Below, in pieces: positions 9,542-18,091 of a DNA stretch of 43,591 nt (the first letter of the stretch is position 1; each line of letters opens with the position of its first letter). The stretch spans positions 1 through 43,591 of the forward strand of contig JAEWOG010000010.1 of assembly GCA_023460975.1 (NCBI GenBank), written 5' to 3'. The position numbers were made by a program, and so were the translations under genes. The notes beneath the pieces are model-generated. The model did not search any database and was not told the origin of the DNA. It worked only from the letters and a program-made list of their open reading frames with translations. The stretch is from Actinomycetes bacterium (lineage in GTDB: Bacteria; Actinomycetota; Actinomycetes; Propionibacteriales; Nocardioidaceae).

Positions 9542-10836
9542 AGCAGCCTCCTTCCGCCGAGCACCTCGGTCAGGAAGTCGGCCGATCGCTCAGGCGTGGT
9601 GTCGGGGTCCACTGAGGTGGGGGAGTGCCACACCGACTGCACGGCACCCGAGATCTGTGAGTAGAAGGCGCTGCGGGGTCGGGGGCCACCGTTCTCGATC
9701 GAAGTGGCGAACAGTTCGAGCAGGTCGGCGGGGTAGGCGTCCTTGAGTTCGGCGGAGTCGTAGACCGACTGCCGCGACGGCATCAGGCCATCGTTGACGG
9801 CCAGCTGCGCCTGCGCCTCGGGACTGGTCACGCATGCGGCCGCTTCCTGGGCGAAGTCGAGGTTCTCGCTGTAGGCCCCCACGCCGATGTCGATGCCGCC
9901 GATGGGTGGCTTGGACTCGGTGCCCTCCACGGTCGCGGGGTAGCGGGCCCAGCCGAGGTCGTCCATGTCGTCGGGGTTGGACCCCTCGTAGTTCTTGTAG
10001 ACGAAGGTCCAGTTGACCATGAACTCGCCGGCCGACTCACCGAACATGCGACCGAGGCTGGTGCCCTCGTTGGACACGGTCAGATCCGGTTGGGCGGCGT
10101 CGGAGTCAGCGAGGTCCGCGATCACCTGGGCCGCCGCGCGGCCGGCCTCGGAATCGATCTCGACCCCCGCGTCGCGGCCCGCCTCGGGGTCGGAGATGAT
10201 CTCGCCGCCCGCTCCGGCGATGAGGGCGTTGATCCAGACCACGTAGCCCTCGTACTTGTTGGCCTGGACGCCGACGGAGCCGCCGTTGTCCGCGGCCGCC
10301 GTGATGACCTGGTCCCACGTCACGGGCTGGTCCATGTCGAGCCCGGCCTGTTCGGCGAGCGACTTGCGGTACCAGAGCACCTGGGTGTTGGCCCACTGCG
10401 GTGCCGCGACGACCTCGTCCTCCCACATGACGGTCTCGGCAGCGCCCGCGAGGACGTCGTCGTCGAGGACCGTGGACGCGAGGTCGCCGGTGAACGGTGC
10501 GAGCCATCCCGCGTTGGCGAACTCCGGGACGAAGACGGGGTCCAAGCTCATCAGGTCCGTCGAGGAGTCCTTGGCCGCGAGCCGTCGGGCGAGTTGGGTG
10601 CGCTGGTCGGTGGCGCTGGCGGGAAGCAGTTGGATCGCGATGTCGTACTCGTCGGTGCTGCACTCCTCGGCGAGCTTTCCGAGCGTCTCCTGCCCGTCGG
10701 GGTTGATGTACCAGTTGAGCGTGGGTTTGGCGTCGGCCGCGCTGCACGCGGAGAGGATGCTGCTGGCGAGCGCGAGGCTCACGAGGGCGCCTGCAGCGCG
10801 GCGCCCGGGCGAGGTTCGTCGTGGATCTCCGAGCAT
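9538..10836 (-). CDS. lpqY: Sugar ABC transporter substrate-binding lipoprotein, LpqY-like
   Basis: 432 residues. Signal peptide with lipobox ILSAC (Cys31) and a type-1 extracellular solute-binding fold. I chose ATG 10836: GGAGG lies five bases upstream (10842-10846), and the preceding in-frame residues would spoil the signal peptide. First gene of an operon laid out exactly as mycobacterial lpqY-sugABC, which imports trehalose released during mycolate-type envelope synthesis. Trehalose is therefore the best guess (family and order), but the divergent galactokinase gene raises the alternative of a galactose-containing oligosaccharide. No glycosidase is present in the operon. Confidence 0.82.
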   Translation of the reverse strand: MLGDPRRTSPGRRAAGALVSLALASSILSACSAADAKPTLNWYINPDGQETLGKLAEECSTDEYDIAIQLLPASATDQRTQLARRLAAKDSSTDLMSLDPVFVPEFANAGWLAPFTGDLASTVLDDDVLAGAAETVMWEDEVVAAPQWANTQVLWYRKSLAEQAGLDMDQPVTWDQVITAAADNGGSVGVQANKYEGYVVWINALIAGAGGEIISDPEAGRDAGVEIDSEAGRAAAQVIADLADSDAAQPDLTVSNEGTSLGRMFGESAGEFMVNWTFVYKNYEGSNPDDMDDLGWARYPATVEGTESKPPIGGIDIGVGAYSENLDFAQEAAACVTSPEAQAQLAVNDGLMPSRQSVYDSAELKDAYPADLLELFATSIENGGPRPRSAFYSQISGAVQSVWHSPTSVDPDTTPERSADFLTEVLGGRRLL

Positions 10837-10860
10837 CCGCACCTCCAGGGTCGTCCCTCT

Positions 10861-10889
10861 TGTGTAGTCCTCTTCGGGCGATGTGGCAA
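10861..10889 (-). promoter_or_regulatory. Promoter of the lpqY-sugABC operon
   Basis: On the minus strand TTGCCA (10884-10889) and TACACA (10861-10866) are separated by 17 bases. Transcription would begin near 10854, leaving a short leader with GGAGG before ATG 10836. Confidence 0.5.
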
Positions 10890-10901
10890 CCGTCACACGG
10901 T
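10889..10901. promoter_or_regulatory. Operator-like palindrome between lpqY and galK
   Basis: ACCGT-CAC-ACGGT, abutting the -35 box of the lpqY promoter in the divergent intergenic region; could control both directions. Regulator unknown. Confidence 0.35.
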
Positions 10902-10954
10902 CGACGAGCGGCCCCCGGGTATGGGTGTCCGGCGGCCGACGGGAGGATGAGCGC

Positions 10955-12070
10955 ATGCGAGACAGCGCGACGGCGTACGCCCCCGGACGGGTGAACCTCA
11001 TCGGTGAGCACACCGACTACAACGACGGGTTCACGCTGCCGCTCGCCATCGCCTTCGGGTGCACGGCGACCGTGCGCCGCCTCGAGGAACCCATCTGGCG
11101 TGCCGCCTCGGCCCAGGTGTCGCAACCGTGGCAGAGCGCCGCGGGCGGGTCACTGCAGGACGCGCCCGCGTGGGTCGCGTACGTCCTCGGCGCACTCGCC
11201 CTGCTGCACGAGCGTGGCGTCGTGGACGCTGACGGCGTCGAGGTGACGATCGACAGTGACGTGCCGCTCGGGGCCGGACTGTCCTCCTCGGCCGCCGTCG
11301 TGTGTGCGGTGGTCACGGCGCTGGACACCGCGTACGACCTCGACCTGGGGCCGGGGGAGTCGCTCGCCCTGTCTCGGGCGGTCGAGAACGATGTGGTGGG
11401 TGCCCCGACCGGGGGCATGGACCAGCTGGTCTCGCTGCGCGCGGTCGCAGGTCATGCCCTGATGTGTGACATGGCGGACCTGACGGCGACGCCGGTTCCC
11501 TTCGACCCGCAGGCCCACGGACTGAGCCTGCTCGTGGTCGACTCCCACTCCCCGCACACCCATGCGGAGGGGGAGTACGCGGCCCGCCGCGAGGGCTGCG
11601 AAGCCGCCGCCGCGGCGCTGGGCGTGCCGAGCCTGCGGGCACTGACGGACTCGGGCGCCGTCGGCGAGCGGCTCGAGGCGATGCTGGCGCCACTGCCCGA
11701 CGAGCAGCGTCGTCTGGTGCGCCACGTGGTCACCGAGAACGACCGAGTGCTGCGTACGGCCGCGGCCCTCCGGGCGGGTGAGATGGAGGCTGTGGGCAGC
11801 CTGCTCACCAGTTCGCACGTCTCGATGCGCGACGACTTCCGCATCACCGTGGACCGCATCGACGTGGCCGTCGAGGCACTGCTCGCAGCCGGCGCGCTCG
11901 GGGCGCGGATGACGGGCGGCGGCTTCGGGGGGTGTGTGATCGCGCTGGTGGGCGAGGACGCCGTGGCCCCCACGCTGAGGGCGGTCGAGGAGGCGTACGC
12001 CGCCCGCGGGTGGCAGCGGCCCACGGGCTTCGTCGCCACGGCCCAGCCGGGAGCCCGCGCCCTGCAGTGA
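10955..12070 (+). CDS. galK: Galactokinase
   Basis: Phosphorylates galactose at C1 with ATP, first step of the Leloir pathway. 371 residues from ATG 10955. All three GHMP/galactokinase motifs are present: GRVNLIGEHTDYNDGFTLP (11-29), PLGAGLSSSAA (104-114) and GARMTGGGFGGC near the C-terminus. GGGAGGA at 10941-10947 is a good ribosome binding site; alternatively GAGGAT six bases before ATG is a weak leaderless -10. Upstream in-frame codons are not part of the family. Divergent from the sugar importer, and no galT or galE is nearby. The stop is only two bases from the convergent hydrolase gene. Confidence 0.93.
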   Translation: MRDSATAYAPGRVNLIGEHTDYNDGFTLPLAIAFGCTATVRRLEEPIWRAASAQVSQPWQSAAGGSLQDAPAWVAYVLGALALLHERGVVDADGVEVTIDSDVPLGAGLSSSAAVVCAVVTALDTAYDLDLGPGESLALSRAVENDVVGAPTGGMDQLVSLRAVAGHALMCDMADLTATPVPFDPQAHGLSLLVVDSHSPHTHAEGEYAARREGCEAAAAALGVPSLRALTDSGAVGERLEAMLAPLPDEQRRLVRHVVTENDRVLRTAAALRAGEMEAVGSLLTSSHVSMRDDFRITVDRIDVAVEALLAAGALGARMTGGGFGGCVIALVGEDAVAPTLRAVEEAYAARGWQRPTGFVATAQPGARALQ

Positions 12071-12072
12071 TG

Positions 12073-13020
12073 TCAGGCGCGGTCGGCGGTGCGGCGTACG
12101 GCGGTGACGAGCTCGGGGTGCAGCGCCTTGGGCAGGTCGTGGCCCATGCCCTCGATGAGCAGCAGTTCGGCGCCCGGGATGGCTTGGGCGGTGGCGCGCC
12201 CGCCGCTGGGATGGACGAGCGGGTCGGCGAGACCGTGGACGACCAGTGCCGGCAGGCGCAGGTCCTTGAGCGCTGAGGTCCGGTCGGGCTGGCGCAGGAT
12301 CGCCAGCATCTGACGCAGGGCGCTGTCGGCGTCGACGCCGCGGTCCCAGGTCTGGACTGCGCGTTGCCGGTGGTCGGCGACCGAGGTCGGGTAGCCGGGC
12401 GAGCCGATGAGCCTCGCGAACGCGACGGAGTGCGCAATGTAGGGGTCCCGGCCCGGCTTGCGGGGCGTGATCATCCGGGGCAGCAGGGTGGGGTTCTGCC
12501 AGCCGACCGTGCGCCGGCCGGTCGTCGACATGATGCTGGTGAGGCTGCGTACGCGCTCTGGACGAGCGAGTGCCATCGTCTGCACGATCATGCCGCCCAT
12601 CGAGGCCCCGACGACGTGCGCGCTCGCGATGCCGAGGTGGTCGAGCAGCGCGAAGGCGTCGTCGGCCATGTCGGCCAGCGTGTAGGGGATCTCCAGGTCC
12701 TGCGAGCCCAGGACGGGGCCGCCGAAGGCCCGCAGGACCGAGAGCCGGCTGACCTTGGTGTCGACGCGCGCTGAGCGCCCCACGTCGCGGTTGTCGAAGC
12801 GGACCACGTGGAACCCCTCGCGCGCGAACGCCTCGCAGAGGGAGTCGTCCCACCACGTCATCGGGGCGGTGAGTCCCATGACGAGCAGCAGTGGTTCGGC
12901 GCTGGGGCTCCCGAAGGTCTGGAAGCACAGTTCGACGGGCTCGGTCGGGGCGAAGAGTTCCCCGCTGCTGTTCACCGGCGCGCAGTCGGGCTGCTGCTCG
13001 GTGCTCTTGCGGGGCGACAT
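12073..13020 (-). CDS. Alpha/beta-hydrolase fold esterase
   Basis: 315 residues. Nucleophile elbow GASMGG (Ser140), oxyanion-region motif LVMGLTAP, acid in HGLADPLV, and catalytic His in GMGHDLP. No signal peptide; likely cytosolic. Substrate unknown; the closest general group is small-molecule esterases/haloperoxidase-like hydrolases of actinobacteria. ATG 13020 was chosen because the preceding frame is only a shadow of the divergent lipase gene. Convergent with galK with a two-base gap. Confidence 0.8.
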   Translation of the reverse strand: MSPRKSTEQQPDCAPVNSSGELFAPTEPVELCFQTFGSPSAEPLLLVMGLTAPMTWWDDSLCEAFAREGFHVVRFDNRDVGRSARVDTKVSRLSVLRAFGGPVLGSQDLEIPYTLADMADDAFALLDHLGIASAHVVGASMGGMIVQTMALARPERVRSLTSIMSTTGRRTVGWQNPTLLPRMITPRKPGRDPYIAHSVAFARLIGSPGYPTSVADHRQRAVQTWDRGVDADSALRQMLAILRQPDRTSALKDLRLPALVVHGLADPLVHPSGGRATAQAIPGAELLLIEGMGHDLPKALHPELVTAVRRTADRA

Positions 13021-13022
13021 GA

Positions 13023-13034
13023 GTTCAAGTGAAC
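13023..13034. promoter_or_regulatory. Small palindrome at the hydrolase start
   Basis: GTTCA-AG-TGAAC directly before ATG 13020 of the esterase gene; possible operator overlapping its promoter. Confidence 0.25.
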
Positions 13035-13148
13035 ACGACAGGGCCTCGGCGCGGCGCAGGACCCGCGCGGGACCGCCACGAAACCGTCTGGACCGATGAC
13101 GGAACCCGCATCGCAGGGGCCCCGTCTGGTCACGATTGCGACACCAAA

Positions 13149-13165
13149 CCCCCATGGAATGGGGG
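13149..13165. promoter_or_regulatory. Perfect inverted repeat upstream of the lipase promoter
   Basis: CCCCCAT-GGA-ATGGGGG, 7-bp arms, ending five bases before the putative -35 region of the lipase gene. Position suits a regulator-binding site in the divergent intergenic region. Confidence 0.4.
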
Positions 13166-13194
13166 AAATCGTGGTCTGGACCATCGCCCGACGC

Positions 13195-13200
13195 TACTGT
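13195..13200 (+). promoter_or_regulatory. -10 box, leaderless promoter of the lipase gene
   Basis: TACTGT six bases before GTG 13207, with a weak -35 GTGGTC 18 bases upstream. It decides in favour of GTG 13207 over longer in-frame extensions starting near 13096. Confidence 0.5.
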
Positions 13201-13206
13201 CGCGAT

Positions 13207-14073
13207 GTGAGCCACCACACAGTCGCTGACTTTTTGCTGCCCCCGGGCTACGAGCGCCCGGCCCGCAGCGCCGTGCTCCGCGAGCGCGCAGTCGTCACGG
13301 AACTGTCCCGCTATGCACGCCAGGCCATCGGCGACCTGGACCCGCGACGGCGCGCCCCGTACGCGGCCCGCGGCGTGGCTCGCCACGAGACCCCGGTCCT
13401 GCTCGTGCCGGGCTTCCTGGCCGGTGACTTCACGCTCGCGCCCATGGCGAGGACCCTGCGGCAGGCGGGCTTTCGGACGTACCGCTCGCAGATCAACGCC
13501 AACGTCGGCTGCACCCTCGCCGCGGCCGCCCACGTGGAGACCCGCCTGGAGCACGTCGCGGAGCGTCGCGGCACCCGCGTCCAGCTGGTGGGGCACAGCC
13601 TCGGGGGCATGATCGCCCGCGGCATCGCCGCGCGGCGCCCCGACCTGGTCTCCGGGATCGTCACCCTCGGCAGCCCGATGATGGCCCCGGCGGCCCATCA
13701 CGGGTCACTGTCGGTGGGCGTGGACGTGCTCGTCCGCCTCAGTCGCGTCGGCGTCCCCGGCCTCATGGCCGAGGACTGCGTCGCCGGTGAGTGTGCGCGG
13801 GAGAGCTTCTCGCAGGCGCGTGCCGAACTGGCCGCCGACCAGTCGTTCACGGCCTTCTACAGCTACAACGACGGGTTCGTGGACCCCCACGCCTGCATCG
13901 ACCCGGTCGCGGTCTCCCACGAGGTGACCGCCTCCCACGTGGGCATGGCGCTGGACCCCTCGGTGATCGCACGCGTGCTGGAAGCCCTGAGCGACCCGGC
14001 CGCGGCGTTGGTGGGTCGTACGGCCGTGCCGACCAGCGTTCCCCAGGTGCGCCCGGCCTCCGTGGCCATCTGA
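13207..14073 (+). CDS. Lipase-like alpha/beta hydrolase
   Basis: 288 residues from GTG 13207. LLVPGFLAGDF is the oxyanion-hole strand, GHSLGG (Ser131) the nucleophile elbow, and the C-terminal ASHVGMAL supplies a likely catalytic His. The layout matches the PGAP1/LipA-like lipase family in which a short permuted lid follows the elbow. No clear secretion signal. Substrate unknown. The leaderless -10 box fixes the start; the longer in-frame version would contain the promoter and the inverted repeat. Confidence 0.78.
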   Translation: MSHHTVADFLLPPGYERPARSAVLRERAVVTELSRYARQAIGDLDPRRRAPYAARGVARHETPVLLVPGFLAGDFTLAPMARTLRQAGFRTYRSQINANVGCTLAAAAHVETRLEHVAERRGTRVQLVGHSLGGMIARGIAARRPDLVSGIVTLGSPMMAPAAHHGSLSVGVDVLVRLSRVGVPGLMAEDCVAGECARESFSQARAELAADQSFTAFYSYNDGFVDPHACIDPVAVSHEVTASHVGMALDPSVIARVLEALSDPAAALVGRTAVPTSVPQVRPASVAI

Positions 14074-14100
14074 GCGCACCGGCTCGGGGCGCCCACCCAG

Positions 14101-14114
14101 ACGCCGAGCGGCGT
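14101..14114. terminator. Short hairpin between convergent lipase and glpX
   Basis: ACGCC-GAGC-GGCGT in the 67-base convergent gap; plausible weak terminator without a T run. Confidence 0.25.
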
Positions 14115-14140
14115 GCGCCGCCCGGCCCCCAGGCTGGGAC

Positions 14141-15145
14141 TCAGTGGTCGAAGTCGACCGAGGAGTACTCGCGCAGCTTGGCGAGCTGGTGCTCGGCCGT
14201 GATCGTACGGACGGTGCCGCTGCGCGAGCGCATCACCAGCGACTGCGTGGAGGCGCCGTTGCCGCGGTAGCGGACCCCGCGCAGGAGCTCGCCGTCGGTG
14301 ATGCCGGTGGCGACGAAGAAGCAGTCGTCGCCGGTCACCAGCGTGTCGGTGTCGAGGATGAAGTCCGGGTCCAGGTTGTGACCGGCATCCAGCGCGCGCT
14401 GACGCTCCGCGTCATCGGTGGGCCACAGGCGACCCTGGATGGTGCCGCCGATCGCCTTCATCGCGCACGCGGCGATGATGCCCTCCGGGGTGCCGCCGAC
14501 GCCGAGCATCAGGTCGACGCCGGTGTCGGGGCGGGCCGCCATGATCGCGCCCGCCACGTCTCCGTCGGTGATGAACTTGATGCGGGCGCCCGTGGCGCGG
14601 ATGTCCTCGACGAGCTGCGCGTGACGCGGGCGGTCGAGCAGGACGACGGTGACGTCGCTGGTGGTGGAGCCCTTGGCCTTCGCGACGCGGGCGATGTTCT
14701 CGGCCACGGGCAGGCGGATGTCGACGACGTCGGCGGCCTCGGGGCCGGTGGCGAGCTTCTCCATGTAGAACACCGCCGAGGGGTCATACATCGAGCCGCG
14801 CGGCGCGACCGCGAGCACGGAGATGGCGTTGTTCATGCCCTTCGCCGTGAGCGTGGTGCCGTCGATGGGGTCGACCGCGACGTCGCACTCGGGGCCGGTG
14901 CCGTCGCCGACCTGCTCGCCGTTGTAGAGCATCGGGGCGTCGTCCTTCTCGCCCTCACCGATGACCACGGTGCCGTTCATGCCGATCGAGGAGATCATGA
15001 AACGCATCGCGTTGACGGCCACACCGTCCGCGTCGTTCTTGTCGCCGCGGCCCACCCAGCGGCCGGCGGCCATGGCGGCGGCTTCGGTCACGCGGACGAG
15101 CTCGAGGGCGAGATTGCGGTCGGGCGCGTGCATCGGCGAAGTCAT
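14141..15145 (-). CDS. glpX: Fructose-1,6-bisphosphatase class II
   Basis: Removes the C1 phosphate of fructose 1,6-bisphosphate in gluconeogenesis; cytosolic, divalent-metal dependent. 334 residues. Metal-binding motifs are visible: GEGEKDDAP (63-71) and VDPIDGTTLTAKG (91-103, the lithium-sensitive phosphatase signature), plus GVGGTPEG and the conserved LDRPRH. In mycobacteria and relatives glpX lies between fum and the DUF4245/xse genes; here the molybdate operon separates it from DUF4245. ATG 15145 is preceded at six bases by TAACAT, so the gene is probably leaderless and independent of modC upstream. Confidence 0.95.
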   Translation of the reverse strand: MTSPMHAPDRNLALELVRVTEAAAMAAGRWVGRGDKNDADGVAVNAMRFMISSIGMNGTVVIGEGEKDDAPMLYNGEQVGDGTGPECDVAVDPIDGTTLTAKGMNNAISVLAVAPRGSMYDPSAVFYMEKLATGPEAADVVDIRLPVAENIARVAKAKGSTTSDVTVVLLDRPRHAQLVEDIRATGARIKFITDGDVAGAIMAARPDTGVDLMLGVGGTPEGIIAACAMKAIGGTIQGRLWPTDDAERQRALDAGHNLDPDFILDTDTLVTGDDCFFVATGITDGELLRGVRYRGNGASTQSLVMRSRSGTVRTITAEHQLAKLREYSSVDFDH

Positions 15146-15151
15146 GCGCGA

Positions 15152-15157
15152 ATGTTA
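15152..15157 (-). promoter_or_regulatory. -10 box of glpX (leaderless)
   Basis: TAACAT on the minus strand, six bases before ATG 15145; overlaps the modC stop codon. Confidence 0.5.
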
Positions 15158-16141
15158 TCGGTCCGTTACGGGTGTTTTGTCACCGGGAAGTGCATGGTGG
15201 GCGGCGGCTGTTGCCTTGACCACACCCCACACCTCCACGCCGGGGGCCAGCCCGAGCTCGGTGGCGGCGGCCGCCGTCACATCGGCGATCAGCGCAGGCG
15301 AGGAATCGATGCTCAACCGCAGGACGTCGCCGTGCGGTACGACGGCCGCCACCCGCCCCCGCCAGCGCAGGCGAGGCGAGCCGTGCGGCTCGGTGAGGGT
15401 GATCGCGACGTCGGAGGGTCGGAAGGTGATCCGCTCGTCGTCCAACTCGACGACGTTGAGGCCCGCCAGCCGTGCCACATGGGCGGTCCGTGGCATCGCC
15501 GCCACCTCGTGCGGACTCCCGACCTGCGCGATGCGACCTTCCTCGAGCACCACGACCCGGTCGGCCATCGTCAGCGCGTCGGCGGCGTCGTGGGTGACCA
15601 GCAGGGTGACGCCCTCGTACGCGGCCAGGTGGCGGGCGAGCTCGAGGCGCAGGCCGGCGGCGACGCCGACGTCGAGGCTGGAGAACGGTTCGTCGAGCAG
15701 CAGCGCCGCCGGCCGACTCGCCAGGGCTCGCGCCAGAGCGACGCGCTGGGCCTGGCCCCCGGAGAGTTCGCCGACGCGGCGGCGTGCGAGGTCGGCGACG
15801 CCGAGCCGCTCCAGCCACGCGTACGCCTCCACGGCGGCGTCGGCCCGTCTTGCCCCGCGGCTGCGCGGGCCGAATGCGACGTTGCCCAGCGCGTCGAGGT
15901 GGGGGAAGAGGGCGATGTCCTGGGCGAGGTGCCCGACCCCGCGCTCGTGGATGGGGGCGCGGGTGCGGTCCACGCCGTCGATGACCAGCGAGGTCGCCGG
16001 GACGGTGCCGACGATGGCGCCGAGCAGCGTGGACTTGCCGGAGCCATTGGGGCCCAGCACGGCGATGACGTCGCCCGGGGCGGCGTCGAACTGCGCTCTC
16101 AGACGCCCGGGAAGGTCGACGGCGACGCTCAGCCCGTTCAT
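15155..16141 (-). CDS. modC: Molybdate ABC transporter ATP-binding protein
   Basis: 328 residues. Walker A GPNGSGKST (30-38), Q-loop HLAQD, signature LSGGQAQRVALARAL (126-140), Walker B LLLDEP (147-152) and switch His in VTHDAADAL. The C-terminal 65 residues form a Mop/TOBE oxyanion-binding domain (RGRVAAVVPHGDVLRLSIDS and onward), typical of ModC. Starts at ATG 16141, overlapping the end of modB by four bases; last gene of the molybdate operon. Confidence 0.9.
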   Translation of the reverse strand: MNGLSVAVDLPGRLRAQFDAAPGDVIAVLGPNGSGKSTLLGAIVGTVPATSLVIDGVDRTRAPIHERGVGHLAQDIALFPHLDALGNVAFGPRSRGARRADAAVEAYAWLERLGVADLARRRVGELSGGQAQRVALARALASRPAALLLDEPFSSLDVGVAAGLRLELARHLAAYEGVTLLVTHDAADALTMADRVVVLEEGRIAQVGSPHEVAAMPRTAHVARLAGLNVVELDDERITFRPSDVAITLTEPHGSPRLRWRGRVAAVVPHGDVLRLSIDSSPALIADVTAAAATELGLAPGVEVWGVVKATAAAHHALPGDKTPVTDR

Positions 16142-16947
16142 CGTTCACCCCACAGTCGGCCACGCAGGGCGAGCAGGACGATGACCGAGCAGGCGAGCAG
16201 GATCATGCTGACGGTGCGCGCCACCTCCGGGTCGCGCTGCAGCACGGTGTAGACGAGAGAGGGCATCGTCTGGGTGGTGCCGGGATAGTTGCCGGCGAAG
16301 GTGATGGTGGCGCCGAACTCGCCGACCGAGCGCGCCCACGCCAGGGCCGCGCCGGCTCCGAGGCCGGGGGCAGCCAGCGGCAGGGTGACCGTACGGAAGG
16401 TGCGCCACCGGTCGGCGCCGAGCGTGGCCGCCACGACGTCGTAGCGTTCGCCGACGCTGCGCAGCGCCCCTTCGACGGTGAGGACGTAGAACGGCAAGCA
16501 CACGAAGATGTGCGCCATGACCACGGCGGTGGTGGTGAAGCCGACCGTGATGCCGAACGCGTCGTACAGCGGCCCGCCCAACACGCCGCGACGGCCGAAC
16601 AGGGACAGCAGGGCGACTCCCGCCACCACCGGCGGCAGGACGAGCGGCACTGTGACCAGCGCCCGCAGCAGCCGGCGGCCCCGGAACTCCACCCGCGCCA
16701 GCAGCCACGCCAGCGGCGTACCGAGCAGGGCACACCCCGCGGTGGCCGCCGCCGAGGTGAGCGCCGTGAGCCACAGCGCCTTGCGGACGTCCTCGGAGCG
16801 CAGGTGGTGGAGGAGGGTTTCGTACGGGGTGGTCAGCGCCAGAGTGAGCAGGGGGACGACCAGCAGCAACGCGCCCAGGGCAGCGAGCGCGGCCAGGGGG
16901 AGCGGTACGCGGCCCAGGTGGGCCTCACGGGGCGCCGAAGCCGGCAC
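16138..16947 (-). CDS. modB: Molybdate ABC transporter permease
   Basis: 269 residues, five to six membrane segments. The motif GEFGATITFAGNYPGTTQTM is characteristic of ModB, and the EAA-like loop (LGADRWRTFRTVTLPLAAPG) couples to ModC. Start at 16947 overlaps the modA 3' end by 23 bases, consistent with translational coupling. Confidence 0.92.
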   Translation of the reverse strand: MPASAPREAHLGRVPLPLAALAALGALLLVVPLLTLALTTPYETLLHHLRSEDVRKALWLTALTSAAATAGCALLGTPLAWLLARVEFRGRRLLRALVTVPLVLPPVVAGVALLSLFGRRGVLGGPLYDAFGITVGFTTTAVVMAHIFVCLPFYVLTVEGALRSVGERYDVVAATLGADRWRTFRTVTLPLAAPGLGAGAALAWARSVGEFGATITFAGNYPGTTQTMPSLVYTVLQRDPEVARTVSMILLACSVIVLLALRGRLWGER

Positions 16948-17680
16948 CGGCGAGCACCTCCTGGCCGCGGCTGGAGAGCACCAGCGTCACGAACTGGTCC
17001 GCCAGGTCGCTGTCCGCGGCCTCCTCGAGGACGGCGATCGGATAGTCGTTGGGGACGACGAGGTCTGCGGGCAGTTCGATGCCCGTCACGTCCTCGCCGG
17101 CGGCGACGGCGTCGGTCCGGTAGACGAGGCCAGCGTCGACCTCTCCTGACGTGACGCGGGCGAGGACTGCCTTGACGTCGATCTCCAGGCTCGCGGGCTC
17201 GTGTGTAAGGGCGCCGTCGGCGATGATCTCGGCCCCGATGGCGCCACAGGGGGCGGTGTCCACGCACAGCACGTAGTCGACGTCGGGGTCGTCGAGGTCT
17301 TCCAGCGCGCTGATGCCGGCGGGGTTGTCGCGGGGAACCACGATGACCATCGTGTTGGTGGCGAAGATCTGGCTCTCGCCCTGCACCGCTTCGGCCGCAC
17401 GCTCCATCGTGGCGGTGTCGGCGGTCGCCAGAACGTCTGCGGCGCCGCCCTCCAGTACCTGGTCCGCGAGGGTGCCCGAGGACCCGAAGACCAGTTCCAC
17501 CTGGACGCCGGGGTGGTCCTGCTCGAAGGCGTCGGCGAGGTCGGAGAAGGAGTCCGTCAGCGACGCCGCCGCGAGCACGGTCAGTGTCTGGTCGTCGTCC
17601 TGCGACCCGCAGGCGCTCAGGCCCAGCGTCGACAGGAGCAACGCCGAACACGCGATGCGGCGGAGGGTTCGGGACTTCAT
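16925..17680 (-). CDS. modA: Molybdate-binding lipoprotein
   Basis: 251 residues. Lipobox LSAC with Cys24, then the ModA signature TVLAAASLTDSF and GSSGTLADQV, both of which line the oxyanion pocket (serine side chains). ATG 17680 overlaps the regulator stop (ATGA). Captures molybdate or tungstate outside the membrane and delivers it to ModB. Confidence 0.92.
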   Translation of the reverse strand: MKSRTLRRIACSALLLSTLGLSACGSQDDDQTLTVLAAASLTDSFSDLADAFEQDHPGVQVELVFGSSGTLADQVLEGGAADVLATADTATMERAAEAVQGESQIFATNTMVIVVPRDNPAGISALEDLDDPDVDYVLCVDTAPCGAIGAEIIADGALTHEPASLEIDVKAVLARVTSGEVDAGLVYRTDAVAAGEDVTGIELPADLVVPNDYPIAVLEEAADSDLADQFVTLVLSSRGQEVLAGAGFGAP

Positions 17681-18081
17681 GGCAACTCCAGGACGACGTT
17701 GGTGGACTTGACGGAGGCAATGGCGCGTACGCCTGGCGCCAGCCCCAGCTCCGTCACCGCGTCGCTGCTGAGCAGGGACACCACGCGGTACGGGCCGCAC
17801 ACGAGTTCGACCTGCGCCATCACGGCGTCGGTCTTGACGTGGGTGACGATCCCGGACATCCGGTTGCGAGCGCTCACGGTGCTCGCGCGGACGCGGTGGC
17901 GCTCGTCGTCGGCGTGCGGGCTGATCAGGTCGGCGGCCAGCCGCGCGAGGTCGACGCCGTCGACGACAGTGCGACGGCCGTCGGTCTGGGAGGCGAGGCG
18001 TCCTGAGTCGATCCAGCGGCGGACGGTGTCGTCGCTGACGGCGAGCACTTCTGCGGCTTCCGCGATGGAGTAGTGGGGCAC
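17677..18081 (-). CDS. Molybdate-responsive regulator: excisionase-type HTH fused to Mop/TOBE domain
   Basis: About 134 residues. Residues 4-50 are a MerR/excisionase-type winged HTH (YSIAEAAEVLAVSDDTVRRW); residues 70-133 are a single Mop domain (RNRMSGIVTHVKTDAVMAQV and ELGLAPGVRAIASVKSTNVV) that binds molybdate. This is the actinobacterial counterpart of ModE, with a different DNA-binding domain. First gene of the mod operon. Start is uncertain: GTG 18081 has GGAG (18091-18094) nine bases upstream and gives the usual family N-terminus; GTG 18102 and ATG 18132 are in frame but lie inside the inverted-repeat operator. Confidence 0.85.
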   Translation of the reverse strand: MPHYSIAEAAEVLAVSDDTVRRWIDSGRLASQTDGRRTVVDGVDLARLAADLISPHADDERHRVRASTVSARNRMSGIVTHVKTDAVMAQVELVCGPYRVVSLLSSDAVTELGLAPGVRAIASVKSTNVVLELP

Positions 18082-18091
18082 GGTTGCATTC

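Noticed and set aside
10837..11013. N-terminal extension of the LpqY-like protein
   Set aside because: ATG 10836 has an ideal GGAGG and starts a proper lipoprotein signal; the extension would cover the promoter and part of galK.
14144..16252. Plus-strand 702-residue open frame
   Set aside because: Antisense to glpX and modC, both unmistakable; no known motif.
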